Positions 35,139 through 44,038 of a DNA stretch of 64,000 nucleotides are shown one piece after another. This DNA is from Pacificispira sp965223125 (GTDB taxonomy: Bacteria; Pseudomonadota; Alphaproteobacteria; UBA8366; Aestuariispiraceae), in contig OZ244984.1 of the NCBI GenBank assembly GCA_965223125.1, forward strand, positions 868,001-932,000, in the 5' to 3' direction. The first letter of the stretch is position 1. Each line of letters begins with the position of its first letter. Under the pieces are notes generated by a model. The model saw only the letters and a list, made by a program, of their open reading frames with translations. It did no database searches and had not been told where the DNA came from. Both the position numbers and the translations under genes were made by a program.

Positions 35139-36127
35139 GCGAACCGCTGCTCAGGATCGAGAACCTGACCCGCTATTTCGACGTATCCAAACCATGGTTA
35201 AACCGGGTTCTGGAGCGGGAGGAAAAGCAGTTCCTCACCGCTGTCGCTGATGTCAGCTTCGAAATCCAGCGCGGCGAAACCTTCGCGCTGGTTGGCGAAA
35301 GCGGGTCTGGGAAATCCACCATTGCCAAGATGGTTGTCGGACTGCTGCCGCCCTCCGCCGGACGAATCGTCTTTGACGGGCAGGAAATGACAGGCACCGA
35401 CGGAGCGGCGATGCGAAATCTGCGGCGTCGTTTCCAGATGATTTTTCAGGACCCTTTTGCCAGCCTCAACCCGCGCTGGCGTGTCGGCAACATCATTGCC
35501 GAACCGATGCGCGCCTTCAATCTGGCGACCGGCCCGGAGATCGACCGGGAGGTTGCCCGGCTGCTGGAAACGGTCGGGCTCGGGGCTGCCGATGCGACGA
35601 AATTCCCGCATGAATTCTCCGGCGGCCAGCGGCAACGGATCGCGATTGCCCGCGCGCTCAGTTCCAAACCGGAATTCATTGTCTGCGACGAGCCAACCTC
35701 GGCGCTGGATGTTTCCGTCCAAGCGCAGATCCTGAACCTGATGCGCGATCTACAGGATGAATTCGGCCTGACCTATCTGTTCATCAGCCATGACCTGTCG
35801 GTGGTACGCCATATGGCGAACCGCATCGGGGTTCTCTATCTGGGACGTCTGGCAGAAGTCGCCGATGGCAAACAGCTTTTCACCGACCCGCAGCATCCCT
35901 ACAGCCGCATGCTGCTGGATGCGGTACCGGATCTTGCCATGTCCGGGCGACGCCGCAAGCAGGTCGAAGGTGAAATTCCCAATCCGATCAGCCCGCCCCC
36001 CGGCTGCACCTTCCATCCCCGATGTCCTTTGGTGATGGATAAATGCCGACAGGACCTACCACCCCCAATCCAAACCCAGGGTGGCTTTGCGGCCTGTCAT
36101 GCGGTGATACCAACTGTCAGCGCGTAA
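35135..36127 (+). CDS. dppF: ABC importer ATPase, DppF type
   Basis: A 330-residue ATPase with Walker A GESGSGKST, Q-loop QMIFQDPFASLNPR, signature FSGGQRQRIAIARAL and Walker B FIVCDEPTSALD. The C-terminal PPGCTFHPRCPLVMDKC mirrors that of DppD. It completes a five-gene importer in the order A-B-C-D-F. No peptidase gene is in the operon, so a non-peptide ligand is also possible. Confidence 0.93.
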   Translation: MSEPLLRIENLTRYFDVSKPWLNRVLEREEKQFLTAVADVSFEIQRGETFALVGESGSGKSTIAKMVVGLLPPSAGRIVFDGQEMTGTDGAAMRNLRRRFQMIFQDPFASLNPRWRVGNIIAEPMRAFNLATGPEIDREVARLLETVGLGAADATKFPHEFSGGQRQRIAIARALSSKPEFIVCDEPTSALDVSVQAQILNLMRDLQDEFGLTYLFISHDLSVVRHMANRIGVLYLGRLAEVADGKQLFTDPQHPYSRMLLDAVPDLAMSGRRRKQVEGEIPNPISPPPGCTFHPRCPLVMDKCRQDLPPPIQTQGGFAACHAVIPTVSA

Positions 36128-36197
36128 TCCGGTACCAATCTTCCGAAATGCTCCTATATGAATAGGCTGGATACAGGGCAGAAACGGGAGATTTGTC

Positions 36198-36569
36198 ATG
36201 AAACCCATTAAATGGATCGCATCCGCCATAGCGGCGGTGATGCTGCTTCAGGCTGGCATCGCCGCGGCCCATCACGGCTGGCGATGGACGACGGGCGGGA
36301 ACATCGAACTGACTGGCGTCATCACGGATGTCAAACTGGGCATGCCCCACGGCGTCCTGTCAGTGGATGCCGAAGGCGAGACCTGGGTAGTCGAAGTCGG
36401 CCAACCCTGGCGCAATGAACGAGCTGGACTGGGACCAAATGATCTGGCGGAAGGAGTCGAAATCCGCATCGACGGCGAACCATCGGCCAATATCGAGGAC
36501 AAGCGGCTCAAGGCCGAACGGATTTACCTGAACGGAAAACTCCACGACCTCTATCCCGGACGGGATTAG
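36198..36569 (+). CDS. Periplasmic DUF6152-like small protein
   Basis: A 123-residue protein with a signal peptide (ASAIAAVMLLQAGIAAA-HH) and an OB-like beta-rich region: NIELTGVITDVKLGMPHGVLSVDAEGETW, then VEIRIDGEPS and RIYLNGKLHDLYP. This pattern matches the DUF6152 family of secreted proteins of unknown function. The paired His residues at the mature N-terminus could bind a metal. Two bases separate it from the following membrane-protein gene, so the two are an operon. Confidence 0.75.
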   Translation: MKPIKWIASAIAAVMLLQAGIAAAHHGWRWTTGGNIELTGVITDVKLGMPHGVLSVDAEGETWVVEVGQPWRNERAGLGPNDLAEGVEIRIDGEPSANIEDKRLKAERIYLNGKLHDLYPGRD

Positions 36570-36571
36570 CT

Positions 36572-37042
36572 GTGGAGACGATCTGGGCGGCTCTTGCCGC
36601 CTCCGATCCGGCAGTCTGGATACGGTTTTCCCGGTGGGGTTATGCGGCTGTCTCGACCGGCCATGTGCTGGGAATTGCCATGCTGGTCGGGTCGATCATG
36701 GTTCTCGATCTGCGTCTGCTGGGGGTCATCCGAAGGCTCGACCCCGACGTCCTTGCACGCCTCGTCATACCAATCGCCATCAGCGGCCTGGTGCTCGCGA
36801 TTGCCACAGGAAGCCTGTTATTCATCGGAAGCGCAGGCGACTATGCCGGATTCAGAACGTTTCAGATCAAACTGACTCTCATTGCCATCGGTTGTATCGC
36901 AGCCCTGACCACGCATATCCGCTATGGTCTCTGGCTGGATCGGGCAAATCCCGGACAACGCATCCGCATCGGACTGATCTCCCTGTCCTGCTGGCTCGGT
37001 GCCCTGATCTGCGGTCGGCTGATCGCCTTCATTCACGGCTGA
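36572..37042 (+). CDS. Inner-membrane protein, DUF2214-like
   Basis: A 156-residue protein beginning with GTG, two bases after the DUF6152-like gene. It has four hydrophobic spans (YAAVSTGHVLGIAMLVGSIMVLDL; LVIPIAISGLVLAIATGSLLFIG; IKLTLIAIGCIAALTTHI; GLISLSCWLGALICGRLIAFI). The His in the first span and the Arg in the last resemble DUF2214/DUF6644-type membrane proteins. It probably acts with its secreted neighbour; the role is unknown. Confidence 0.7.
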   Translation: METIWAALAASDPAVWIRFSRWGYAAVSTGHVLGIAMLVGSIMVLDLRLLGVIRRLDPDVLARLVIPIAISGLVLAIATGSLLFIGSAGDYAGFRTFQIKLTLIAIGCIAALTTHIRYGLWLDRANPGQRIRIGLISLSCWLGALICGRLIAFIHG

Positions 37043-37070
37043 TTTCTGCCGATACTGAATATTGCCACCC

Positions 37071-38132
37071 TCAGAAAGACAGCCACGCCCCGGCGGGTCT
37101 GATATCCCCGACAATCCTGTTGGCACGGTTGCGAAGCTGCGGGTTAAGCCAGGGGGACAGGGCCTCCATATTCGCTTCCTCGATGACACCGACATGACGC
37201 AGCAGGGCGGCCATCATGGTTTCTGCGCCACGGGTCGCGCCGTCATCGCATTTCAGCGCAATGCCGATGCCATAGGCCGGAAGCGCCGCGCAGAACACAC
37301 CCTCCGCCCCGGTCTTGATGAAGGCTCGGTCGCCAAGGACCTTCATCACCTCCGTGCAGAACCGCCCGGTCCCGGCAACCATGAAGGGATTGGCGAAGAC
37401 CGCGCGCTTGATCCATCGCACCGCTTCCGCCCGCGCATCGGGTAGATCCTTCGGATCGGCGATCCGCGCAAAGCCATAGGCGAGGTTTTCCAGCGGAATC
37501 GGCCAGTTCGGAGCGGAACAGCCATCGATTCCCGGCGCAACACCAGTAAGGTCGATACCGCACATCTGTTCCATTGCACCCAGGATACGCTGCTGCACGC
37601 CATGGGTCGCCTTGACATAGCCCTTCGTAGGGCCGCCCAGATGCTGAGCCAGCGCCAGCATGCCCGCATGCTTGCCAGAACAGTTGTTGTGCAACTGACA
37701 GGGCTGTTCATTCGCCCGCGCCATGCGATGGGCGTCCTCCTCCCGATAGGGCCAGTGGCTGCCGCATTCCAAATCCCCCTCCCCCAGACCCAGCTTGGCG
37801 AGCATCGAGGCCGTGGTGTCGGTATGACCCGGTTCACCGTTATGAGAAGAACAGGCGAGCGCGATTTCCGCATCGACGAAGCCTGCTGCGGCGGCAGCGC
37901 CGCTTTCGACCATCGGCAATGCCTGAATCGCCTTGATCGCGGAGCGCGGATAAGTCGGCTGTCGGATATCGCCCCAGGAGGCCTGGACATGGCCCGAAAC
38001 ATCAACGATTGCCGCGCTGCCGCGATGGCGGCTTTCGACGATGCCGTTGCGGGTGACCTCCACGGTCAGCGGATTGACATCGGTGCCGCCCGCAGTATTG
38101 CCAGCGGACAGGGTGATCGCATCATGCGGCAT
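37071..38132 (-). CDS. L-asparaginase, ReAV type (class 3)
   Basis: A 353-residue member of the asparaginase family PF06089, known from Rhizobium etli ReAV. The Ser-Lys pair characteristic of the family is in YPRSAIKAIQ, with the metal-site region NNCSGKHAGML (Cys and Lys) and the second Cys in IDGCSAPN; ACSSHNGEPGH supplies further active-site residues. It hydrolyses asparagine to aspartate and ammonia in the cytoplasm. It is divergent from the SpoU methyltransferase gene and is not linked by position to the catabolic operons. Confidence 0.88.
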   Translation of the reverse strand: MPHDAITLSAGNTAGGTDVNPLTVEVTRNGIVESRHRGSAAIVDVSGHVQASWGDIRQPTYPRSAIKAIQALPMVESGAAAAAGFVDAEIALACSSHNGEPGHTDTTASMLAKLGLGEGDLECGSHWPYREEDAHRMARANEQPCQLHNNCSGKHAGMLALAQHLGGPTKGYVKATHGVQQRILGAMEQMCGIDLTGVAPGIDGCSAPNWPIPLENLAYGFARIADPKDLPDARAEAVRWIKRAVFANPFMVAGTGRFCTEVMKVLGDRAFIKTGAEGVFCAALPAYGIGIALKCDDGATRGAETMMAALLRHVGVIEEANMEALSPWLNPQLRNRANRIVGDIRPAGAWLSF

Positions 38133-38237
38133 GATCAGGATACCTTCATTTCGGAAACCGGTCCCGAAACTTGCCTTGCCGGACCGTCTTGTGCAAGGTC
38201 ATGCATGGATCAACGATACGATGGAACGGGGTTGGGA

Positions 38238-38825
38238 ATGTCTCGAATGCGCGGCTATTTCGGCCTCGGCGTGGAGGGACTCTCCAAGCCTATGAATGCG
38301 GGCAGCCTGATGCGCACCGCGCATTCCTTCGGTGCCAGCTTCGTCTTCGCCGTCTCCCCCTATGTTGACATGCGCGGAATGCGCAATTCCGATACCTCCC
38401 GGACGGCGGATCAGGTTCCCTATTACCAGTGGGACACGCCCGCCGCGATCAGCCTGCCAAAGGGCTGTGCGCTGATCGGTGTGGAACTGCTGGACCAATC
38501 CATAGACCTGCCCTCCTTTCGCCATCCGGAGCGCGCGGCCTATATATTGGGTCCGGAACGCGGCTCCCTGTCGCCGGGGATGATCGAGCGGTGTGATTTC
38601 GTGGTGAAAATCCCGATGTCCTTCTGCGTCAATGTCGGAATTGCGGGCGCAATCGTCCTGTATGACCGCATGATCAGCCGGGGCCGATTTGCCGAGCGAC
38701 CCGTGAAATCCGGTGGTCCGACCGAAGCTCTGGCACCGCATACCCACGGCACGCAGGTCTTTCGCACCAAGAAGCGCGCCGCGAAGCCAAAGGCCGCACA
38801 ACCGACTTACAAGGGAGAAGCATAG
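38238..38825 (+). CDS. SpoU/TrmH-family RNA methyltransferase
   Basis: A 195-residue SPOUT methyltransferase of the TrmH type. It has the three family motifs: PMNAGSLMRTAHSFGASFVFAV (motif 1), ERAAYILGPERGSLSPGMIERCD (motif 2) and VKIPMSFCVNVGIAGAIVLYDRM (motif 3), which form the knotted SAM site. A lysine-rich tail (KKRAAKPKAAQ) probably binds RNA. The open frame extends far upstream, but homology begins at 38238; an ATG at 38247 is an alternative. The target is a 2'-O-methylated tRNA or rRNA nucleotide. Confidence 0.87.
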   Translation: MSRMRGYFGLGVEGLSKPMNAGSLMRTAHSFGASFVFAVSPYVDMRGMRNSDTSRTADQVPYYQWDTPAAISLPKGCALIGVELLDQSIDLPSFRHPERAAYILGPERGSLSPGMIERCDFVVKIPMSFCVNVGIAGAIVLYDRMISRGRFAERPVKSGGPTEALAPHTHGTQVFRTKKRAAKPKAAQPTYKGEA

Positions 38826-38887
38826 CAAATCCCCACAACCGCCGCAGCGCTGCCTTATTTCCGCCCCGTTGACCCGGCTTTTGTGAC

Positions 38888-38941
38888 ATGCTGGTGGCCA
38901 GGGGGGCCATCTGGCCAACCAGGCATATGCCCAAGCTTTAA
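38888..38941 (+). promoter_or_regulatory. chvI leader: bulged hairpin and mini-ORF
   Basis: Arms ATGCTGGTGGCCAG and CTGGCCAACCAGGCAT (38888-38926) pair over 14 bp with two single-base bulges and a 9-base loop. The same stretch can be read as a 17-codon frame starting at 38888 and ending with TAA at 38941, 15 bases before the chvI start. No ribosome site precedes the mini-frame, so the RNA structure is the firmer observation. Confidence 0.35.
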
Positions 38942-38956
38942 AGGATCTGACACATC

Positions 38957-39667
38957 ATGGCCCAACAGATCGCCCTGGTCGATGATGACCGGAACATTCT
39001 CACCTCGGTCTCCATCGCACTGGAAGCGGAAGGATTCTCCGTCAGCACCTATACCGACGGCGAAACGGCCCTGCGTGGCCTGACCACGCGCCCGGTCGAT
39101 CTGGCCGTTCTCGATATCAAGATGCCGCGAATGGACGGTATGGAACTGCTGGGCAAACTACGCCAGACCTCGGAGGTTCCGGTCATCTTCCTCACCTCCA
39201 AGGATGATGAGGTGGATGAGTTGATGGGCCTGCGCATGGGGGCTGACGATTATATCAAGAAACCCTTCTCCCAGCGCCTGTTGATTGAACGCATCCGCGC
39301 CCTGCTGCGACGCGCCGAACTGGAGCAACGCAGCGGCGAACCGGGTCAGGGCAAGGGACAGGGCGCATTCACCCGCGGGCATCTGGTAATGGATGGCGAC
39401 CGGCACCTCTGCACCTGGAAGGGGGAACAGGTCCGGCTGACGGTAACCGAATTCCTGCTGCTGAAGGCGCTGGCGCATCGGCCGGGCCATGTGAAGAACC
39501 GCGATCAGTTGATGGATTCCGCCTATGGCGAGAACATCTATGTCGATGACCGCACGATCGACAGCCACATCAAGCGGCTGCGCAAGAAACTGCGCAATGT
39601 CGATGAGGATTTCGACAAGATCGAGACGCTTTACGGCGTCGGATACCGCTACAAGGACGAAGACTGA
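38957..39667 (+). CDS. chvI: ChvI response regulator
   Basis: A 236-residue OmpR-type regulator. The receiver domain has the acidic pair in LVDDDRN, phospho-acceptor Asp in AVLDIKMPRMDG and the switch Thr/Lys in FLTSKDDE and YIKKPF. The winged-helix domain has VKNRDQLMDSAYGENIYVDDRTIDSHIKRLRKKL, a hallmark of ChvI/ExoR-linked regulators. It is followed by chvG after 18 bases and controls envelope, motility and host or acid responses in alphaproteobacteria. Confidence 0.93.
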   Translation: MAQQIALVDDDRNILTSVSIALEAEGFSVSTYTDGETALRGLTTRPVDLAVLDIKMPRMDGMELLGKLRQTSEVPVIFLTSKDDEVDELMGLRMGADDYIKKPFSQRLLIERIRALLRRAELEQRSGEPGQGKGQGAFTRGHLVMDGDRHLCTWKGEQVRLTVTEFLLLKALAHRPGHVKNRDQLMDSAYGENIYVDDRTIDSHIKRLRKKLRNVDEDFDKIETLYGVGYRYKDED

Positions 39668-39685
39668 TACAGCAACCGGATCACC

Positions 39686-41542
39686 ATGGATGATCCGCAA
39701 TCCCAATCCGGGGGGCCTGTCGCGTTGAAAGTCGGAGCAACAAAGCCTGTCCAGCCCTATTCCGGGTCACGTCCTGCTGGGGATATCGCTTTTTCCGATG
39801 ACCTGCGAGGGGAAGAACGGACCGAAGACCACACAAAACCGCAGCGTGCGAGGGCGGCTCGGCGTCTGCGCCGCCGCCAGCGCTTGTCACCCCTGACCCG
39901 GAAGATCCTCGCTGTCAATTTTCTGGCGCTGATCATTCCTGTCGTTGGCATCATGTTCCTTGGCCCCTATCGTGACCGTCTCATCGAACAGGAACTCCAT
40001 GCCCTGATTGAGCAGGGAGAGATTTTTTCCGGTGCCCTGGGTGAAGGGGCCATCGGCCTGCTGAGCAACGGTCAGGAAGTGCTGAATATCGTCCCCGCCC
40101 GCGACCTTGTCCGCCGCCTGTCTGCCGCCGGGGAGGTCCGGGCAAGGTTCTATCTTGCCGATGGATCGCTTGCCGTCGACAGCCGCCGTCTGGGGTCGGT
40201 CGGCCAGGATATTCTGGTCGAGGAACTGGATGACCCCGATGAGGAGGAAGAGCCCCTGGCACCGGTCGTCAATCCCCTGCTGCGCTGGTTCGATGACGTG
40301 ATGCACTGGATCGACAATCGCAATTACGAACTCTACCAGAATCACAGAAATTCCACCGTTACTGACTATCCAGAGGCCGAGCGCGCATTATCCGGGGAAA
40401 TCGTCGGCGTTGTCCGGCAGGATGCCAACCGCAACCTCGTCCTGTCTGTCGCCCTGCCGGTCGCGCGCTATGTGCATGTCTTCGGAAGCCTGATGCTGTC
40501 GCGCGACGGAACCCGCGTCGATCAGGCGATGCGCGACGTGCGTCTGACCGTGCTGGCGGTTTTCGCGGGGGCGCTGGTCATCACGACGCTGCTGTCGCTC
40601 TATTTCGCCAGCACCATCGCTAGGCCCCTGCATCGTCTGGCGGAAGCGGCGGAGAAAGTGCGCCATTCGGTCGGACGCGACGCGACGGTCATTCCCGACC
40701 TGACGAAACGCCAGGATGAGATCGGCGATCTGTCCGGCGTGTTGCGGGAGATGACGATGTCCCTCACCAGCCGAATGACTGCCATCGAGCGCTTTGCCGC
40801 CGATGTCAGCCATGAGATCAAGAACCCCCTGACATCCCTGAAAAGCGCGATAGAAACCGTGCAGCGCGTGCGTAATCCCGAACATCAGAAGGAATTGCTG
40901 CGCATCGTGAAGGAGGATGTGGAACGGCTGGACAGACTGATCACGGATATTTCGGACGCATCGCGGCTGGATGCGGAACTGGGACGGATCACGACCGAGG
41001 ACGTAGACCTGTCCGCCATGCTGGATATGCTGGTCCGTATCCGGGACACTGCCCAGGGACGGATCCTGTTGGTGGAAAGCGGGCCTGGGGAGCCGGAAAC
41101 GGAGACTCCGTCGACGCATGTCCTTGCCCCGCTCGCACCCGTCATTTCCTTTCGCCGTCGTGACAATGGTCCGTTCACGGTTGCCGGGGTCGAAAGCCGC
41201 CTGGTCCAGGTGTTCCAGAACATCATCGCGAATGCCGAAAGCTTCAGCCCGCCCGGCGGTCATATCGACCTGACCGTCGCACGCGATGGAAACTGGGTCA
41301 TTGCCTGCTGCGAGGATGAAGGACCGGGACTGCCCGAGGGCAAGCTGGAGGCTATTTTCAGCCGCTTCTATTCGGAACGGCCATCCCATGAGAAATTCGG
41401 GGCACATTCCGGCCTGGGCCTGTCGATCTGCAAACAGATTGTCGAAGCCCATGGCGGCGAGATTCATGCAGAGAACCGACGCGGAACCGACGGCCGGACA
41501 CTGGGCGCGCGATTCGCCATACGCCTGCCCGCCGCAATCTGA
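39686..41542 (+). CDS. chvG: ChvG sensor histidine kinase
   Basis: A 618-residue membrane kinase. A long basic cytoplasmic N-terminus precedes the first membrane span (ILAVNFLALIIPVVGIMFLGPYRDRLIEQEL), then a periplasmic stimulus-sensing domain, a second span (LAVFAGALVITTLLSLYFA), HAMP, the H-box FAADVSHEIKNPLTSLKS and the ATPase boxes NIIANAESFSP, DEGPGLPEG and GLGLSICKQIVEAHGG. It phosphorylates ChvI. In many relatives chvG is followed by hprK and PTS genes; here it is followed by a convergent htpX. Confidence 0.92.
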   Translation: MDDPQSQSGGPVALKVGATKPVQPYSGSRPAGDIAFSDDLRGEERTEDHTKPQRARAARRLRRRQRLSPLTRKILAVNFLALIIPVVGIMFLGPYRDRLIEQELHALIEQGEIFSGALGEGAIGLLSNGQEVLNIVPARDLVRRLSAAGEVRARFYLADGSLAVDSRRLGSVGQDILVEELDDPDEEEEPLAPVVNPLLRWFDDVMHWIDNRNYELYQNHRNSTVTDYPEAERALSGEIVGVVRQDANRNLVLSVALPVARYVHVFGSLMLSRDGTRVDQAMRDVRLTVLAVFAGALVITTLLSLYFASTIARPLHRLAEAAEKVRHSVGRDATVIPDLTKRQDEIGDLSGVLREMTMSLTSRMTAIERFAADVSHEIKNPLTSLKSAIETVQRVRNPEHQKELLRIVKEDVERLDRLITDISDASRLDAELGRITTEDVDLSAMLDMLVRIRDTAQGRILLVESGPGEPETETPSTHVLAPLAPVISFRRRDNGPFTVAGVESRLVQVFQNIIANAESFSPPGGHIDLTVARDGNWVIACCEDEGPGLPEGKLEAIFSRFYSERPSHEKFGAHSGLGLSICKQIVEAHGGEIHAENRRGTDGRTLGARFAIRLPAAI

Positions 41543-41557
41543 CTTTTGAAACTCCGA

Positions 41558-42529
41558 TCAGGGACGCCTTTCCCAGGGACCACGCCGCCGTGTCGTCGGA
41601 ATGCGCGACGCACGGGTCGGATTCGAAGCCGACCCCGATGAAGGGGGAGGAGCCGCCCGCGATCCAGGTCCGACGCCCATTTCCCGCGCCAGTTCGATCA
41701 GGGCGGCAATGCGGTTCTCAGTCTTCGGATGGGTGGTGAACAGCCCGTCCATCCTGTTCGCATGCAGCGGGTTGACGATGAACATATGCGCGGTCGCCGG
41801 GTTGCGCTCCGCTGCGACATTGTCGATACGCGACGCACCAGCCTGGAGCTTTTCCAGCGCCGAAGCCAGCCAAAGCGGATTGCCGCAGATCTCACCCCCC
41901 ATCCGGTCGGCGGAATATTCTCGGGTACGGGAAATTGCCATCTGTACCATGGCGGCGGCCAGCGGTCCCATGATCATGACGATCAGCGCCCCTATTGCCC
42001 CGAACGGGCTGCTGCGATTGTCATTTCCGCCGAAAAGGCTGGCGAACATTGCCATATTGGCGAGCGCCGAGACCGCCCCTGCAATCGTCGCCGTCACCGT
42101 CATGGTCAGCGTGTCGCGATTCTTCACATGGGCCAGTTCATGCGCCATGACGCCGGCCAATTCCTCCCGCGACAGGATGCGCAGCAGACCCGTCGTCACC
42201 GCGACTGCCGCATTTTCCGGATTGCGTCCGGTGGCGAAGGCGTTCGGCTGATCCGTCTCGATGAGATAGACCTTCGGGATTGGCAAATCGGCACGCTGGG
42301 CCAGTTCCGCCACGATGCCGTGCAGTTCCGGGGCGCTTCGGGCATCCACCTGCCGGGCACCATGCATCCTCAGCACGATCTTGTCGGCATTCCAGAAGGC
42401 GATCAGATTGCTGACCGCCGCGAAACCGAGCGCAATCACCAGCATCGTCGGCCCGCCGATAAGATAGCCGCACACGCCCAGAAGCGCGGTCATGGCAGCC
42501 ATCAGCATGGCAGTGCGCATCGTGTTCAT
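41558..42529 (-). CDS. htpX: HtpX M48 membrane protease
   Basis: A 323-residue membrane metalloprotease. The zinc motif HELAH is in GVMAHELAHVKNRDTL, the third ligand Glu in REYSADRMGG, and hydrophobic spans lie at the N-terminus (MLMAAMTALLGVCGYLIGG) and after the zinc helix. It degrades misfolded inner-membrane proteins. The C-terminus is a proline/arginine-rich disordered tail. It converges on chvG. Confidence 0.92.
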   Translation of the reverse strand: MNTMRTAMLMAAMTALLGVCGYLIGGPTMLVIALGFAAVSNLIAFWNADKIVLRMHGARQVDARSAPELHGIVAELAQRADLPIPKVYLIETDQPNAFATGRNPENAAVAVTTGLLRILSREELAGVMAHELAHVKNRDTLTMTVTATIAGAVSALANMAMFASLFGGNDNRSSPFGAIGALIVMIMGPLAAAMVQMAISRTREYSADRMGGEICGNPLWLASALEKLQAGASRIDNVAAERNPATAHMFIVNPLHANRMDGLFTTHPKTENRIAALIELAREMGVGPGSRAAPPPSSGSASNPTRASRIPTTRRRGPWERRP

Positions 42530-42686
42530 CGTTTTATGATCCTCGATTAAATGCGTTCAGTCCTAAAGATGGGAAACGCTGGCACGGTATCAAGATGACG
42601 GGCTTTCAACACTTTTCCACTCAAGCGGAAAGCGAGAGAAAGGACTGCCCCTTGTCCCAGAGCCGGGAGACGGTATATCTAGGCGC

Positions 42687-42959
42687 ATGAGCAAGCTGTC
42701 GAACCTCTTCAAGACATCAAAACCGGTTGGATCAAAAACTCCGGCAGAAACGGATTTGCCCGAAGGCATGACCCAGGACGACCTGAAAGGCCTGGATGAA
42801 CGACGCCTGGCCGAGATCAAGGCCGAAGCCGCGGGCGAACGCTGGCGGCGGGAGGCCGAGGCCAAAGGCGAGGTCGAAAAGGAAATCGGTGGTCCGAAGG
42901 GCTTGGAACCGACCCGATACGGCGATTGGGAAAAGGCCGGACGTTGCTTCGACTTCTGA
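42687..42959 (+). CDS. DUF1674 / SDHAF4-like succinate dehydrogenase assembly factor
   Basis: A 90-residue hydrophilic protein whose C-terminus (EIGGPKGLEPTRYGDWEKAGRCFDF) is the conserved DUF1674 / SDHAF4 signature. The mitochondrial homologue shields the flavinylated SdhA subunit before assembly of complex II. The N-terminal half is charged and low in complexity. The assignment rests on the C-terminal motif alone. Confidence 0.88.
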   Translation: MSKLSNLFKTSKPVGSKTPAETDLPEGMTQDDLKGLDERRLAEIKAEAAGERWRREAEAKGEVEKEIGGPKGLEPTRYGDWEKAGRCFDF

Positions 42960-42980
42960 CCCACAACGCCGCCGACGGCG

Positions 42981-43928
42981 CTATCCTTCCGCCATCCAGT
43001 CCCGGATCAGGCGATAGGCGATGGAATCCCGGCGGGGCAGTGCAAAACTCTCATCTTCCGGGCACGCGGCAATTTCGGCGCGGCTGACCCAGCGGGCCTC
43101 CTCGATCTCATCAGTGGCAACTGTCATTTCCTCCGCCGTGGCTCGGGCGGTGAAACCCAGCATGATCGACGACGGGAACGGCCAGGGCTGGCTGGAATTG
43201 TAGCGGATTTCGGCGGTTGGCAGTCCGACTTCCTCCATCACCTCGCGGGCGACCGCATCCTCCAGGCTTTCCCCCGGTTCGACGAATCCTGCCAGTACGG
43301 AACAGCGTCCCGGTGGCCAATCCTTCTGGCGCCCCAGCACGATCCGGTCCGCCCCGTCATGAACCAGCATGATCACCGCAGGATCGGTGCGCGGAAAATG
43401 CGGCACGCCGCAATCGGGATTGGTGCAGCGGCGCTCATGCCCGCCTCGCCGGGATTCCGTCGGCGACCCGCAGACGCCGCAGAACAGATGACGACGATGC
43501 CAGTGCACCAGACCACGCGCATAGGCCAGAACCGCCCCGTCCGCCTCCCCCAGCATCGGACCGACCTTGCGCAGATCCTCAAACGCCGTTTCGGCTTCGA
43601 TCTGCGGTGGACTCTCATGATGCGAAAGATCGATGGCGAAAAGCGGTGAGCCTTCTGCGTCGAGGCCCAGGAAGATGGTAATCTCCGTCAGGCGCAGCAG
43701 GTCCGTGCGGGCCGCAAACAGCATGTGGCCACTGATCGTCGCACCTAGCCGCACCAGATTGTTGCCGCGCCAGACCGGCACCAGCCGCGCCCGGTCGCTG
43801 GCCAGCGCCTCAGCCAGTGCCGCCGCATTCATACGCAACCGATCCGCCCGATCCAGCGGGCCGGAGGCGTAGATATTCGCAGCGTGGATATGATGCGGAA
43901 CCTGCTTCATGATCGCGAACGGTGCCAT
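42981..43928 (-). CDS. nudC: NADH pyrophosphatase / NAD-cap decapping enzyme
   Basis: A Nudix hydrolase of about 315 residues with a zinc ribbon (CGVCGSPTESRRGGHERRCTNPDCG), the Nudix box GFVEPGESLEDAVAREVMEEVG and the NudC-specific SQPWPFPSS motif. It cleaves NADH to NMNH and AMP and removes NAD caps from RNA. Several starts are possible (43985, 43928, 43910); homology supports a start near 43928 or 43910. It is divergent from the urease operon. Confidence 0.9.
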   Translation of the reverse strand: MAPFAIMKQVPHHIHAANIYASGPLDRADRLRMNAAALAEALASDRARLVPVWRGNNLVRLGATISGHMLFAARTDLLRLTEITIFLGLDAEGSPLFAIDLSHHESPPQIEAETAFEDLRKVGPMLGEADGAVLAYARGLVHWHRRHLFCGVCGSPTESRRGGHERRCTNPDCGVPHFPRTDPAVIMLVHDGADRIVLGRQKDWPPGRCSVLAGFVEPGESLEDAVAREVMEEVGLPTAEIRYNSSQPWPFPSSIMLGFTARATAEEMTVATDEIEEARWVSRAEIAACPEDESFALPRRDSIAYRLIRDWMAEG

Positions 43929-43988
43929 GCTGAAGGGATGCAAGCAACTGCAATGCCTGTAGGAATACCGGGAAATCCGATCCATATT

Positions 43989-44007
43989 TTGCCTATAATT
44001 TAGGCAA
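43989..44007. promoter_or_regulatory. Inverted repeat between nudC and ureD
   Basis: TTGCCTA-TAATT-TAGGCAA is a perfect 7+5+7 dyad in a short AT-rich gap. It contains TATAAT, so it may overlap a promoter and serve as an operator for the urease operon. It does not match the NtrC consensus. Confidence 0.45.
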
Positions 44008-44038
44008 TATTAATGTTGCTGAATTATTGCGCGACGGG

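Noticed and set aside
37602..38237. The 5' part of the open frame that runs into the TrmH/SpoU gene.
   Set aside because: This part is antisense to the asparaginase gene; methyltransferase homology begins only at 38238.
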